Notes: generated from the letters alone by a model not told the origin. A stretch of DNA of 64,000 nt from a virus (IMGVR_UViG_3300017963_000197:1-64000), one strand, 5' to 3'; positions 51,673-62,942 are shown, counted from the first letter of the stretch. Numbers and translations are program-made.

Positions 51673-53589
51673 CTACCCTTCGAGGATAGCCAAAAACTCG
51701 GCCTCCGAGATGCATTTGGTGTTATTTTTACGCGCCGCCTGAGCTTTTGAGGTATTGGAGTTAGGATCGGCCATAACCAGATAGCTCAGTCTCTTGCCAA
51801 CCGACTTCTTCACCTCTCCGCCAGCGTCCTTGACCATCTTCTCGAACGTGGGACGAGGCTTGCTCAACGCGCCAGTGAAACAGAAACTCTTACCGGTAAG
51901 GGTGCCCTGGATCTTCGCCTCGATCTCGACGCCAAGTGAAAGGAGTCTGTCAACGACCTCACTCTCCTCTTGGAGCCACGTGTGAAGAGCCTGAGCCTTC
52001 ACCGGCCCCAACCCTTCGACACCCGACAACTGGCTCATGCTGGCCGCCTTGAGCTTGTCGAAGGTGTCGTACCCGGCGTCCATAGCCATCTTGATAGTGC
52101 TCGAAGCACACAGGGGGATAGACAGAGAGCCAAGAAGCGTCTCCAGCGGAACCTTCTTCTTGACCCAGAGGGTCTTGATGACCTTGGCAGCCGATTTCTT
52201 ACCCATCCGCTCGACATTGGTTAACTGCATATCCGTCAGCCGGTAGAGATCGGACACGTCCTTGACCAGACCCGAAGAGACCAGTTTCTCGATAAGAGTC
52301 TCGCCCCACTCCTTGATGTCCATAGCCGCCACGTAACGTTTGATCCGGCCGACCGACTGAGCGGGGCACCCGTCCGCGTTGGGGCAGATCAAATACTCCC
52401 CGGCCGCTTCCGTTAACGTACCACAAGCGGGACACTCGGAGGGTGGGTTGGCGATCGTACCCACTCCTTTCACCACCTCAGTAACACGTGGAATCACATC
52501 CTGAGCACGAGACACGATAATGGTTGCGCCCACGTCCAGGCCCAGCGACCGGATGTAGGCCACATTGTAAAGACTGGCGTTCGTGATCTCGGCCCCCAGA
52601 ATGTTGACCGGCCGGAAGATGGCAACGGGCGTAATACGGCCGGTTCCCCCGACCTGCCACTCGATACGCTGAAGGACCGACTCCCTGGTCGTCGCCGCGA
52701 ACTTGAAAGCGACCGCGCCTCTCGGACAGTTGTCTTTCTCTCCAAGAGCCAGTTGCGCGGCCATGTTATTGATGCGGACCACGAGACCGTCGATGTCGTA
52801 ATCGAGTTCGTCTCGCTTGAACTGTTGATACTCCAACCACAGATCCTGAGGCGTCCTTACGCCCGGCACCATGGCGGTCACGTACCAGTTGGGGGTATCG
52901 AAACCGTGGTCTTCGAGCCACTTGAACTGGTCGGCCTCAGTCTCGAAGTCCTGTCCGTCGGCCACCTGATAAAACTTGACGCTCAAGTGTTCGCAACCCT
53001 GGCCGTCGTAGCGTCTTGCAATACCGCTGGCGGCGTTTCTGGGGTTGGCCTTCTCCGGGAAATACTTGGCGTGGTAGCTTCTCTTCAAGATGATCTCACC
53101 ACGCAACGTCCCCGTGAAGCTTCTGGGTAGTTTCCCCCTGACACCCTCCATCTTGGAGACGTTGACCGTGATATCCTCTCCGATGTTACCATCGCCACGA
53201 GTCGCCGCCTTGTCCAACTCGCCTTTGACGTAGTCCACGGCGATCGAGATGCCGTCGAGCTTCTCCGAAGTCATCAACGGAGCGGTCTGGGACTCGCCAG
53301 TGCCCGAAAGCCAGGAGGTCAGTTCGTCGATGGTCTTGACGTTGTCCAGGGACCCCATGGGGATCGAGTGCTCGACCTTCTCCCATTCAGAGACCGGGGT
53401 AGCTCCAACGGCGGTTACGGCGTCGCTGTCGGGTTTGACTTCGGCTAACTCGGCTACCCAGGCGTCGTAAACATCGTCCGAGACTGTCGGAGTTCCATTG
53501 TAATAATCGTGCCGCGCCTTCTTGATCTTGGCCTCTAACTCGGAGGCACGTTCGGCGGACGGTTGAGAAATTAGATCAAAAAAGTCCAT
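51673..53589 (-). CDS. ligA: NAD+-dependent DNA ligase
   Basis: Joins nicks, using NAD+. Started at the ATG at 53589 (638 residues); the longer frame upstream adds an unrelated Arg/Gly-rich stretch. Ia domain: ARHDYYNG and SDDVYDAWV. Adenylation: SEKLDGIS with K110, RGDGNIGED, GEIILK. OB fold near 320-380. Zinc finger C386, C389, C402, C408. HhH domains near 480-540. BRCT from about 560. Full domain set, slightly shorter than bacterial LigA (about 670). Phages more often carry ATP ligases, so this is a bacterial-style gene. Confidence 0.95.
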   Translation of the reverse strand: MDFFDLISQPSAERASELEAKIKKARHDYYNGTPTVSDDVYDAWVAELAEVKPDSDAVTAVGATPVSEWEKVEHSIPMGSLDNVKTIDELTSWLSGTGESQTAPLMTSEKLDGISIAVDYVKGELDKAATRGDGNIGEDITVNVSKMEGVRGKLPRSFTGTLRGEIILKRSYHAKYFPEKANPRNAASGIARRYDGQGCEHLSVKFYQVADGQDFETEADQFKWLEDHGFDTPNWYVTAMVPGVRTPQDLWLEYQQFKRDELDYDIDGLVVRINNMAAQLALGEKDNCPRGAVAFKFAATTRESVLQRIEWQVGGTGRITPVAIFRPVNILGAEITNASLYNVAYIRSLGLDVGATIIVSRAQDVIPRVTEVVKGVGTIANPPSECPACGTLTEAAGEYLICPNADGCPAQSVGRIKRYVAAMDIKEWGETLIEKLVSSGLVKDVSDLYRLTDMQLTNVERMGKKSAAKVIKTLWVKKKVPLETLLGSLSIPLCASSTIKMAMDAGYDTFDKLKAASMSQLSGVEGLGPVKAQALHTWLQEESEVVDRLLSLGVEIEAKIQGTLTGKSFCFTGALSKPRPTFEKMVKDAGGEVKKSVGKRLSYLVMADPNSNTSKAQAARKNNTKCISEAEFLAILEG

Positions 53590-53618
53590 ACCGGTACTAC
53601 ACCCATGCCCGGCTACAC

Positions 53619-53864
53619 CTAAGACTTTTTGAGCACAGGAGCCAATTCGGGAGGAATTTCGCCGCTTTCCACCATCTCGGCTATCTCGGCTATCGTCCGG
53701 AGAGGTGTCAAGATGAACCGAACCTCCTCTCCCTTGTATGTCTCCAAGCGTTCCTGGATATCGACGAACTCGTTCGTACCATCCTCCTGGGGAACCCGGA
53801 GAACCATACGCCCCGTCATCGGGTCCAACTCGATGACGCCTTCTAAGAGAGTCCCTAAATCCAT
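53619..53864 (-). CDS. Small acidic protein between RNR and ligase
   Basis: An 81-residue protein with a beta-strand half (GVIELDPMTGRMVLRVP, VRFILTP) and a helical end (RTIAEIAEMVESGEIPPELAP). It starts 3 bases after the RNR stop and reads in a different frame from the spurious upstream extension of the ligase. Function is unknown, but the composition and tight spacing indicate a real gene. Confidence 0.6.
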   Translation of the reverse strand: MDLGTLLEGVIELDPMTGRMVLRVPQEDGTNEFVDIQERLETYKGEEVRFILTPLRTIAEIAEMVESGEIPPELAPVLKKS

Positions 53865-53867
53865 TTC

Positions 53868-56186
53868 CTATATGGAACAGGTACCGCCCGCACAAGCCGG
53901 TTCCATCTTCACATCAGTGGTGTCGTCGATCTCTATCAAAGACTTGTAATCGACTGGCTCGTACTTCCGCAGAATGTTGTTCCACCTTCTCTCGTTTGCC
54001 GGTGTGGTGATGGCCTCGTTGGGGCTGAATGCGTAGTCCTTGTCCCCGCTGACCGGGAGTAAGGAAACGCCCGTGAAGAAGTTACGGTGCGTCCATAGGT
54101 AATCAGCGATACCGTCCCATTCCTCTGGGCAGACTGTGACCGTGTTAGAAACGTTGTGATTCAAGCCTGGGGAGACGGCCTCCTCTGCCGTGCCAGGGAT
54201 GACCCAGTTCTGTTGAGTGGACTTCACCATGTCGAGGAACTGAACGGCGGTAAGGTCCTCTTTGATAATAGCCTGAGGAGGAGCTTCAACCGGGAACTCC
54301 ACAACCCACTTGCCGTCCGGCTTGCGGACACACATATGAGGATTGACGGCCTTGAAGGCTTGGAAGACTGGCTCCAACTCGTCAGCCACCACACGGCGGA
54401 AATACCTACGCGCATGGTGAGCATGGTGCCCGGAGCCGACGCACCCCAACTCAAGAGAAGTTGTACCGGAGGGTTTCACACAAGTCGTCCTGGCAGCGGA
54501 ATTGATTCCAAGACGTTTGGCGTACTCAGCGTTCCACTTCTTGATCTTGAGCGCCACCTTCTTCTGGTACTCCGGGTTACAGGCGACATCCGGAGCGTCC
54601 AGCATACCGGTCATACCAATTCCCAGAAGAGCTTCGCGTTTCGAGAGTTGTTCCGAGACCCAGCCCAAATAAGGCATCTCCGTGTAAGTAGCCTGTAAGG
54701 TTCCAATGAGTGTGGCTGCTTTCGCTGCCGTCTCGAAGTCCTCGTAACACGTGAACTCGGCAGCGTTGATTTCACAAAGGTTGCAAAAAGCCCAGCCGGT
54801 GTAAACGTCGCCTACCTTGACGAAGACACCTTGCTTCTTGAGTCGCGCCCTCAACTTAGAATCGACTTCGAGCTTCGGGTTCATCCCTATCTCGCCACAC
54901 GGATTCGTACCGTAGTCGTAATCGTTCGTGAAATAGAACCCAGGCTCACCCCACTGTTTGGTCATCTGGAAGATTCGCTTGAACTGCTTTTTACGAACCT
55001 CGTCACGCTTCAAGGCCACGGAGATGTTAACGTTAGCAAACCAAGGGTCTTTCTCGTACCAGTTTCCGGTCTTGGAGTACATCATTTCACTGTCGTCCAA
55101 AGAGAACAGACAGATCATGGCCGACCGACGGATACCACCCGACAACACAGCGTCGGCGGAGTGACATAAAATCCTATGACATTCGATGGGCCGAAGCTTA
55201 CGACCTTGGGCGGCCGATAGCACAGAGCGGACACATTCCAAGGACTCTTTGAGCTTCAAGTGCCCTGGAGCACGACCCCCGGAAGTTGCGAGCGGCGAAC
55301 CAGCCGGACGGATCAGGTGATAACTAAACTCGATGTTCACACCATCCTGGTAACTTTGTAATAGAGCCTTCAGAGCGTTGGCCCACCCCTCGATGCTGTC
55401 TCCTATCACATGATGGACCACCTTCTTCGCGTCTATATACTTGACGGACGGCAACCTCTCGATGTGATCAAACTGGACGGAGTAGCCCACACCACACCCA
55501 GACAGGAGTAGGAACAGGGCCTCCGAGAAAGCGTCGAAACGGTCGATCAACGTGAAACTACAGTTGTAGATACGGTTGTTGTTAGCTAACACCGCCTTGC
55601 CGCCGAACTGCATCGACCTCATCGACGGAAGAACTTTCTTTTTACGAACAAGGTCGAATGCCTCTTTGATCTCCTCACGCATCTCCGGGAACCGGTCGTG
55701 GTGCATCTTCTCGACTCTCGCCACGGTCTCTGAGAACACCTCACGCCGTTTCTTGTTAGGCAGGTACCGGGCATACTTGCTGGCATGGATATAATCAGCC
55801 AACCCTCGTGGGTCCACCGCCTTGGCTCGTAGCTCTCTAAGCTCTTGCCTCTGATGGCGATAGAGAATGTACGCCTTGGCTACGGCGAACTCCTTATGCC
55901 TCATAAGAGAGGTCTCAACAGCGTCCTGGACGATTTCAACGTCCACAACCTCTTCCCCTATGGTGTTTAAAACTGTCTTAACCACCCCCGAAATAGACCT
56001 TGTGTCCGAAGAGGGTAGTTCCCCGTTCTCAGGAGTTTTGACACTCACCCAGGCTGAATGAATGGCGCTACGTAGTTTACCCTCGTCAAAAGACTGGAGT
56101 GTTACGCCGTCCCTCTTTCTAATGTATTTGATATCAACTGGCATATACAAAACTCGGGGCTGAGCTTCCTGAGTTTGGGCTTGCAT
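53868..56186 (-). CDS. nrdJ: Class II (adenosylcobalamin-dependent) ribonucleotide reductase
   Basis: Makes deoxyribonucleotides using a B12-derived radical. A 772-residue single-subunit enzyme. Residues 17-110 form an N-terminal ATP-cone. Catalytic elements: C209 in RIYNCSF, NPCGEI with C430 and E432, the partner Cys in FCNLCEI (C468), and the C-terminal pair C765-x4-C770 (ACAGGTC). The gap between C430 and C468 is about 26 residues longer than in common enzymes. PSGTTSLELG matches the phosphate-binding region. No separate NrdB gene is near, as expected for class II. GGGAG precedes the ATG at 56186. Confidence 0.9.
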   Translation of the reverse strand: MQAQTQEAQPRVLYMPVDIKYIRKRDGVTLQSFDEGKLRSAIHSAWVSVKTPENGELPSSDTRSISGVVKTVLNTIGEEVVDVEIVQDAVETSLMRHKEFAVAKAYILYRHQRQELRELRAKAVDPRGLADYIHASKYARYLPNKKRREVFSETVARVEKMHHDRFPEMREEIKEAFDLVRKKKVLPSMRSMQFGGKAVLANNNRIYNCSFTLIDRFDAFSEALFLLLSGCGVGYSVQFDHIERLPSVKYIDAKKVVHHVIGDSIEGWANALKALLQSYQDGVNIEFSYHLIRPAGSPLATSGGRAPGHLKLKESLECVRSVLSAAQGRKLRPIECHRILCHSADAVLSGGIRRSAMICLFSLDDSEMMYSKTGNWYEKDPWFANVNISVALKRDEVRKKQFKRIFQMTKQWGEPGFYFTNDYDYGTNPCGEIGMNPKLEVDSKLRARLKKQGVFVKVGDVYTGWAFCNLCEINAAEFTCYEDFETAAKAATLIGTLQATYTEMPYLGWVSEQLSKREALLGIGMTGMLDAPDVACNPEYQKKVALKIKKWNAEYAKRLGINSAARTTCVKPSGTTSLELGCVGSGHHAHHARRYFRRVVADELEPVFQAFKAVNPHMCVRKPDGKWVVEFPVEAPPQAIIKEDLTAVQFLDMVKSTQQNWVIPGTAEEAVSPGLNHNVSNTVTVCPEEWDGIADYLWTHRNFFTGVSLLPVSGDKDYAFSPNEAITTPANERRWNNILRKYEPVDYKSLIEIDDTTDVKMEPACAGGTCSI

Positions 56187-56195
56187 GTGGACTCC

Positions 56196-57158
56196 CTAAC
56201 GAGCTATAGACAATATTGCCAACTCGACCAGGGTTCTTTTTGATCGAGATGGGCCTTTCACATCTACATCTAATCTGCACAGCCGCCTCATGTAGTCCAC
56301 TAACGATTTAGGATCATGTTTACGCGCTATGGGTGCCGCAATGTTCTTGTACGGCCACTCCTTCATTCCCACGGTGGCCGCTATATTTGATTCTTCTACA
56401 CCTCTATCTTGAAGGTTTCGAATAACTACCGTTTTTTCTACCTGCTTCATGATCGAGCGTACGACCGGGATGAGAGCATCATCCCCTGAGTTCCTGTACA
56501 ACACCGAAAACAAGCTTAGCGCCCCCTTCAAATTCTTTGCTATTACTTGCTCGGCCACCTGGAACGGTTCGGCCTTCGGGGTCGGGCTTGTTATTAACTT
56601 TATATGCTCCTTTTTGACGCTTCCCGCCTGACCCACATAGATTGCGAGTTTCCGCAATTCGTTTTCCAACCGATATAGGTCCGGGCCAACGTATTGATAC
56701 AGTGTTGAAGCTACGTCCTTGTCGATCGCCACACGAAGACGGGTCGCCTCCGTCTTGACGAACTTCACATAGTTATCCGTCTCCCACGGCTTGAATCTAC
56801 GCCGTTCGACTTTCTTACCCTTAGAGGCAGCGAGTTCCCACACGTCCGGAAGCTTGGAACTCCGGACGACCGCCATGAGAATGAGGGATTTGTCAGAACG
56901 GTCTCGGGTGCCTACAAACGTGCGTAAAGCGTCGTTCGCCCTTATTTTCTGGGCGTTATCTAAGATTATGGTACGCGGGATCTCTGAGTAAGCCTCGCAC
57001 AGGTCAACGAGTTGAACAGGCTTTAGATCCCCGCCGTCAACACGAAGGATATCTCTCTTACCTTGACGTGCTCGTTCTATGTCACGGTCAAGATAGAAAT
57101 CCTCATCACCAAAGGCGATCACAAAGGGATTGAATGAGGATGACTTAGAGGAGGCCAT
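56196..57158 (-). CDS. holA: DNA polymerase III delta-like clamp loader subunit
   Basis: A 320-residue HolA-type wrench subunit. The N-terminus has FVIAFGDEDFYLDRDIE, like the GDEPLLLEE motif of bacterial delta. Later: RTIILDNAQKIR, then LILMAVVRSSK, FKPWETDNYVKFV, the collar helices with VGPDLYRLENELRKLAIYV and EPFQVAEQVIAKNLKGALSLF. The order matches bacterial delta along its length. It lies next to delta-prime and completes a DnaX/delta/delta-prime set. Confidence 0.85.
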   Translation of the reverse strand: MASSKSSSFNPFVIAFGDEDFYLDRDIERARQGKRDILRVDGGDLKPVQLVDLCEAYSEIPRTIILDNAQKIRANDALRTFVGTRDRSDKSLILMAVVRSSKLPDVWELAASKGKKVERRRFKPWETDNYVKFVKTEATRLRVAIDKDVASTLYQYVGPDLYRLENELRKLAIYVGQAGSVKKEHIKLITSPTPKAEPFQVAEQVIAKNLKGALSLFSVLYRNSGDDALIPVVRSIMKQVEKTVVIRNLQDRGVEESNIAATVGMKEWPYKNIAAPIARKHDPKSLVDYMRRLCRLDVDVKGPSRSKRTLVELAILSIAR

Positions 57159-57164
57159 GTCCCA

Positions 57165-58109
57165 CTAAAAGGTTTCAACAAGAGTTGTCTTGAAATGGAA
57201 GGGGAGGTTTATCCGAGTTATCCGATACCGGCTCTGTAGATCTCTCGTTTTTTTGGTTAACTCGTTCCATGTTTGTAGAGAGGCTCTCTTCCCTATCTTC
57301 TCCAGATCATCAGAACGATCCGCATGAATAACTCGGGTAGTATCTACACGGCCTACAAATATATCGTGGACGATTTGTTCCAGAAATTTCAGAGCTAGTA
57401 GCAAATCCTTGTCCATAGCATCCACGGCCGCAAACAACGTCGAAAGATCCTTGTCCAAGGCTGCCTGGAGAACAGCCACGACTTGATCTCGAAGGGCCAA
57501 TCGACCCGAACCCCAGTAGCGGAGAGCGTTGCCTACCGAACCCTCTCCCATTCGCGTATAGACAAGAGCTTTAGCGCTCGTATCGTATTGCTGAACTACC
57601 GATAAAACGAACTCTTCGGGAAGCGGAAGGTATTGTACGCGCCCGCACCTCGAACGAATTGTAGGCAACACACGATCGATATCTTCAGCGATCAAGAAAA
57701 AACGTGACCGGGCTGGCGGCTCTTCAAGAGTCTTTAAAAAAGCGTTGGCGGCCGGTCCCGTGAACCGGTCCGCCCCGTCGATGACGAAGCATCGAACCGA
57801 AGCGACCGACGGATAGCTCTTGGCCTCACTGATCAATCGACGTATGTCGTCGATACCAATGTCTTTTTCGCTGGCGTCCAGCGTGAGGATATCCGGGTGG
57901 ATGTTTTTCGTTATCTGGTAGCAAGACGAGCACGGACAGTCCGGTTCTCGATTCTCCTGGCAGAAAGCCTCTTGTGCGGCCTTGAGCACAGAAAACTTCC
58001 TACCAACCCCCGCAGGACCAACCAGCAAAATCGGTGACACCAGACGCCCTTCAACAAAGCGTCTAAGGAACTTCACCCCCTCCGTCTGGTGCTGAATCTC
58101 CTGTAGCAT
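57165..58109 (-). CDS. holB: DNA polymerase III delta-prime-like clamp loader subunit
   Basis: A 314-residue AAA+ protein. Degenerate Walker A GPAGVGRKF near 30 (Arg-Lys where GKT is expected), zinc-type Cys (CPCSSC), Walker B-like FVIDGADRFT, sensor-like EEPPARSRFFLIAE and the arginine-finger motif RSRCGRVQYLPL. It is the stator of the clamp loader; loss of ATP binding is normal for delta-prime. I chose the ATG at 58109 over a TTG at 58121. It overlaps the upstream zinc-ribbon gene by 47 bases. Confidence 0.88.
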   Translation of the reverse strand: MLQEIQHQTEGVKFLRRFVEGRLVSPILLVGPAGVGRKFSVLKAAQEAFCQENREPDCPCSSCYQITKNIHPDILTLDASEKDIGIDDIRRLISEAKSYPSVASVRCFVIDGADRFTGPAANAFLKTLEEPPARSRFFLIAEDIDRVLPTIRSRCGRVQYLPLPEEFVLSVVQQYDTSAKALVYTRMGEGSVGNALRYWGSGRLALRDQVVAVLQAALDKDLSTLFAAVDAMDKDLLLALKFLEQIVHDIFVGRVDTTRVIHADRSDDLEKIGKRASLQTWNELTKKTRDLQSRYRITRINLPFHFKTTLVETF

Positions 58110-58278
58110 TTCCTGGCCCAAGCAGATCTTTCGTACGCTCCACAGGATCTACCGGGACAAATTGGAGCACCCCATGATAATGCTGACCGCAGTCCTGGCA
58201 GATGTATCTGTGGACCTCTACACCACTGGGTGCCAGACGGCCCTCGCACTTGAGGCACTTGATGAAGTCTTCTGTCAC
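58063..58278 (-). CDS. Small zinc-ribbon protein A
   Basis: A 71-residue protein from the GTG at 58278 (GTGA overlap with the preceding stop). Two knuckles, CLKC and CQDC 20 residues apart, give a zinc ribbon, with an unstructured acidic/Gly-rich tail. Its 3' end overlaps the delta-prime gene by 47 bases. It may be a nucleic acid- or protein-binding accessory; no family named. Confidence 0.6.
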   Translation of the reverse strand: MTEDFIKCLKCEGRLAPSGVEVHRYICQDCGQHYHGVLQFVPVDPVERTKDLLGPGNATGDSAPDGGGEVP

Positions 58279-58487
58279 AATTCGACAGAACCCCCGACGG
58301 GAATACCCCACGATCGCTTACACTTGCAACACTGGTACAAACGTCTCCCGCCCGCTTGACCGGCTACCTTCAATTCGATCGCGAGAATGGAATCACAATC
58401 GGCGTCTTTACAGCGAATATGAACCTTCTTGGGTTCTTCTTCTTTTTCTTTAAGGCCGGGAACCGTTCCCGCTGGATCGATAGGCAT
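58275..58487 (-). CDS. Small zinc-ribbon protein B
   Basis: A 70-residue protein with a polar N-terminus (KEKEEEPKK) and a zinc ribbon formed by IRCKDADC and QCCKCKRSW. It is next to another ribbon protein (58063-58278) with which it is coupled. Two neighbouring ribbon proteins before the clamp loader genes may be replisome accessories, but this is speculative. Confidence 0.6.
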   Translation of the reverse strand: MPIDPAGTVPGLKEKEEEPKKVHIRCKDADCDSILAIELKVAGQAGGRRLYQCCKCKRSWGIPVGGSVEL

Positions 58488-58494
58488 TGTTACC

Positions 58495-59091
58495 TCAATA
58501 GGTTGTTGGGTAATCTACAGGGAAAAGTTGTTGGAGAATTTTCACGAGTTGGTTGTAAAGAAAAGTGCTCGTGAACGATGAGAAGTCCGCACGGTGTTCC
58601 GGGGAAATTAATGAAGACCCGTCCGGACGCGGGTTCGGAGTTGACGCCTTGGACCAACTTGAAGGTCTGCCAAAAGCATCGACTCGTAATGTCGTTAGCA
58701 ATTTTTGAATCTTACTATACTCGTCAAACGGCAACCCATCTAAGAAGGACTTTATACCCCCAGCCGGATTCTCAGGCGGCTGCTTCATCGTACGGTTAGG
58801 TTGCGGAGACATTACAGGAGGAGGCTCGTTCTCCGGAGGAACGACAGGCTGGTACCTCTTGGTGCTGTACCGAAAGACCGGGAAAATCTTACGCCAGTCG
58901 TCCCCTCGGATAACTACAGTGTAAGCTTGATCCCTCACGATCTCGACATACGGTGTGTCATGAGACTGGCCTGATAACACTCTCGCTCGGCCGTCGGCGG
59001 CATCCACAATGGCCTGAGCGACCCTAGGAGCGTCAGAATATCTCAAATGGGTCAGCCGCGTTCCGCCTACTCTTTGAAGTCGTGAGTCCAT
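58495..59091 (-). CDS. Unrecognised protein after chaperonin
   Basis: A 198-residue protein. Residues 10-75 form an alpha/beta unit (RVAQAIVDAADGRARVL, PYVEIVRDQAYTVVIRG). Residues 80-115 are Pro/Asn-rich linker. Residues 118-198 are helical. No family was recognised. It lies 25 bases after the chaperonin stop and 7 before the zinc-ribbon gene. Confidence 0.5.
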   Translation of the reverse strand: MDSRLQRVGGTRLTHLRYSDAPRVAQAIVDAADGRARVLSGQSHDTPYVEIVRDQAYTVVIRGDDWRKIFPVFRYSTKRYQPVVPPENEPPPVMSPQPNRTMKQPPENPAGGIKSFLDGLPFDEYSKIQKLLTTLRVDAFGRPSSWSKASTPNPRPDGSSLISPEHRADFSSFTSTFLYNQLVKILQQLFPVDYPTTY

Positions 59092-59116
59092 CCCATATAG
59101 GTATCCGACAAAGACT

Positions 59117-61149
<2,033 letters not shown>

Positions 61150-61165
61150 CTTTTCTCCGTTACAC

Positions 61166-61201
61166 CAAAAAATAAGGGAGATGGTCTGAGACCATCTCCC
61201 T
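61166..61201 (-). terminator. Rho-independent terminator after VWA gene
   Basis: A perfect 11-bp stem, GGGAGATGGTC with GACCATCTCCC, and a 3-base loop at 61176-61200. On the minus strand it is followed by TTATTTTTTGG. It separates the VWA gene from the chaperonin/replication operon, so that operon needs readthrough or its own promoter, and I see no clear one. Confidence 0.92.
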
Positions 61202-61271
61202 CGAATTGACTCATGCTATCAGTTCAGCCAGCGCCTACGACTCTAACGCCCTGGCCTCTTAATGGCAACAG

Positions 61272-62852
61272 TTACCACCGCTTTGACTTCTGGGCGATCT
61301 TACGCTTCTTGGGCTTCTCGACCGGCTTCTCCTCAGGTTGGCCTGGGATGGTGATCGGACTTGGCACCACCACCGAATCCGGGCTGGTCAGCGTGTCGGG
61401 ATTGGCGGTCCACGTCAGAGGCTGATTATCGCCCGCCTCGATGTACAGGTCGGAGCTATCCACCGATGAGTTCCCACCCGAAGAGATAGAACCGTCTCCT
61501 GTACCATCCGCAGAGAAGGCGTCGGCCGTGGCGTCTTGGGCGGCGTTGGAGAGTGTTACGCCCGCGTTGGCGAGATCCTCCGCTGCCGACACCTCGTAGG
61601 TGCCTCCCATACCCCGCGTGGCTCCACGAGTGACGCTGGCGAAGTACGCGGCGTTGGCCGTGTAAGAAGTCCGGCTACCCATCCGCGAGCTAATCCCCTT
61701 GGACATCGCCGCAGCACCGATCAGGCCACGAGTCTTGAATTCGTCGCCAATGTCGTTCATGTGCTGGACAGCGTAGTCGTAGTTGCCCGCTTTGGCGTGC
61801 TCTTCGGCCTCGATCTGCGCTCGAACAAGCTGGGCCAGCCCCACGATGTTGTCCAATTCCTCGTCCGGCTTCTCCTGGTGCTCACCGGCCTTCACGAACT
61901 GGACCTTGGCCTTGGCTTCGACCTGTTTGTGCTCCTTCCGGAGGTTTGCGTCCAGGGTGTCATAACCTGCCTTGACCTCGAAGACATTCATCTCACGAGG
62001 AAAGGCGTTCTTCTGGGCCTTCAACTTGACAGCCAAAACGATGTTCCGGACCTCGTCAGACAGGATATCCGGGATCTTGATAGTCACTTGGCCCAGATCC
62101 CCTTCGTCGGCGTCCACGTCCGAAACCACCTGAGCGATCTCGTGACCGGCCAGCGGGTTCACGTCGATTATCAGGTTGGTGGCGTAGGTGCTGAGCAGAC
62201 CGCCCAGTTCCTTACCGAAGGCCGACAGCGCGTCGTCAGGGTTTTGCACGAAGGCATAATTGCCTTTGCCTCTCTTGGACATATCGAGAAGCATGTCTTG
62301 ACGAACGTCCGACCCGTAGCCGAAAGCGCTAACAGTGCTCGTCTCCATGTTGGACCCAACCAACTCCACGAGATCTTCCGGCTCTGTGGCGGGACCCCTG
62401 TTGGCGTTGCCATCCGTGAAGAGAATGACCCTTAGGATGACCTCCGACGACAGGTCCGCCTCTTGGGCAAGTTCAAAACCCTTGAGAAGCGCGTCGGCAA
62501 TGTTGGTGGACCCTCTCGTCTGAAGATCGCTAACCTTACGTTTCAGATCCTCCTTGGCTTCGGCGGTACAAGGTACGGGCCTTGAGATCACCTGGGCAGA
62601 TTCGGAGAAGTCGATCAGGCCGCAGTAATCGTTCGGTGAGAGGTGCTCGATCAACTTGGTCAGCGAGCGTTTCGCGTAGACGAGCTTTGACCCCATCATA
62701 GAGCCGGACACGTCCACGAGCGGTATGATGCACAACCGGGGTCGCTTGTCTTCGACCGACACCGACGGTGCTGACAGCCCTAGGACAAGGTGGGCTTCGT
62801 TTTCCAGGTCAAACTGGACTTTATCAAATGTGAGTTTCGCACTAATTTCCAT
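61272..62852 (-). CDS. VWA-domain protein with MIDAS site
   Basis: A 526-residue protein from the ATG at 62852 (GGAGG upstream); the longer frame to 62966 is unlikely. Residues 45-240 are a von Willebrand factor A domain with MIDAS motifs: DVSGSMMGS, later Thr in RGSTNIADAL, and FTDGNAN. A beta-sandwich follows, then a helical region (AQIEAEEHAKAGNYDYAVQHM) and a Ser/Gly/Asn-rich tail ending in a basic stretch (KPKKRKIAQKSKR). VWA proteins bind metal-dependent ligands; in phages the role is unproved. It has its own promoter and terminator. Confidence 0.88.
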   Translation of the reverse strand: MEISAKLTFDKVQFDLENEAHLVLGLSAPSVSVEDKRPRLCIIPLVDVSGSMMGSKLVYAKRSLTKLIEHLSPNDYCGLIDFSESAQVISRPVPCTAEAKEDLKRKVSDLQTRGSTNIADALLKGFELAQEADLSSEVILRVILFTDGNANRGPATEPEDLVELVGSNMETSTVSAFGYGSDVRQDMLLDMSKRGKGNYAFVQNPDDALSAFGKELGGLLSTYATNLIIDVNPLAGHEIAQVVSDVDADEGDLGQVTIKIPDILSDEVRNIVLAVKLKAQKNAFPREMNVFEVKAGYDTLDANLRKEHKQVEAKAKVQFVKAGEHQEKPDEELDNIVGLAQLVRAQIEAEEHAKAGNYDYAVQHMNDIGDEFKTRGLIGAAAMSKGISSRMGSRTSYTANAAYFASVTRGATRGMGGTYEVSAAEDLANAGVTLSNAAQDATADAFSADGTGDGSISSGGNSSVDSSDLYIEAGDNQPLTWTANPDTLTSPDSVVVPSPITIPGQPEEKPVEKPKKRKIAQKSKRW

Positions 62853-62927
62853 GGCTTTGGTCCTCCCGTAGCCGTCTGGCCTAGCAACTTCCCCTGGTGC
62901 GGGCCTGGACTGACCCCAAAACCAAAG

Positions 62928-62942
62928 GACCGCTAAGCGGTC
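62928..62942 (-). promoter_or_regulatory. Leader hairpin upstream of VWA gene
   Basis: A six-base-pair perfect inverted repeat (GACCGC-TAA-GCGGTC) in the leader of the VWA transcript, followed on the minus strand by CTTTGGTTTTGG. It could act as a weak attenuator or RNA-stabilising hairpin; it could also be chance. Confidence 0.35.

Noticed and set aside
53590-53895. N-terminal 102-residue extension of the ligase
   Set aside because: It is Arg/Gly/Ser-rich, unlike any ligase start, and overlaps the small gene at 53619-53864 in a different frame.
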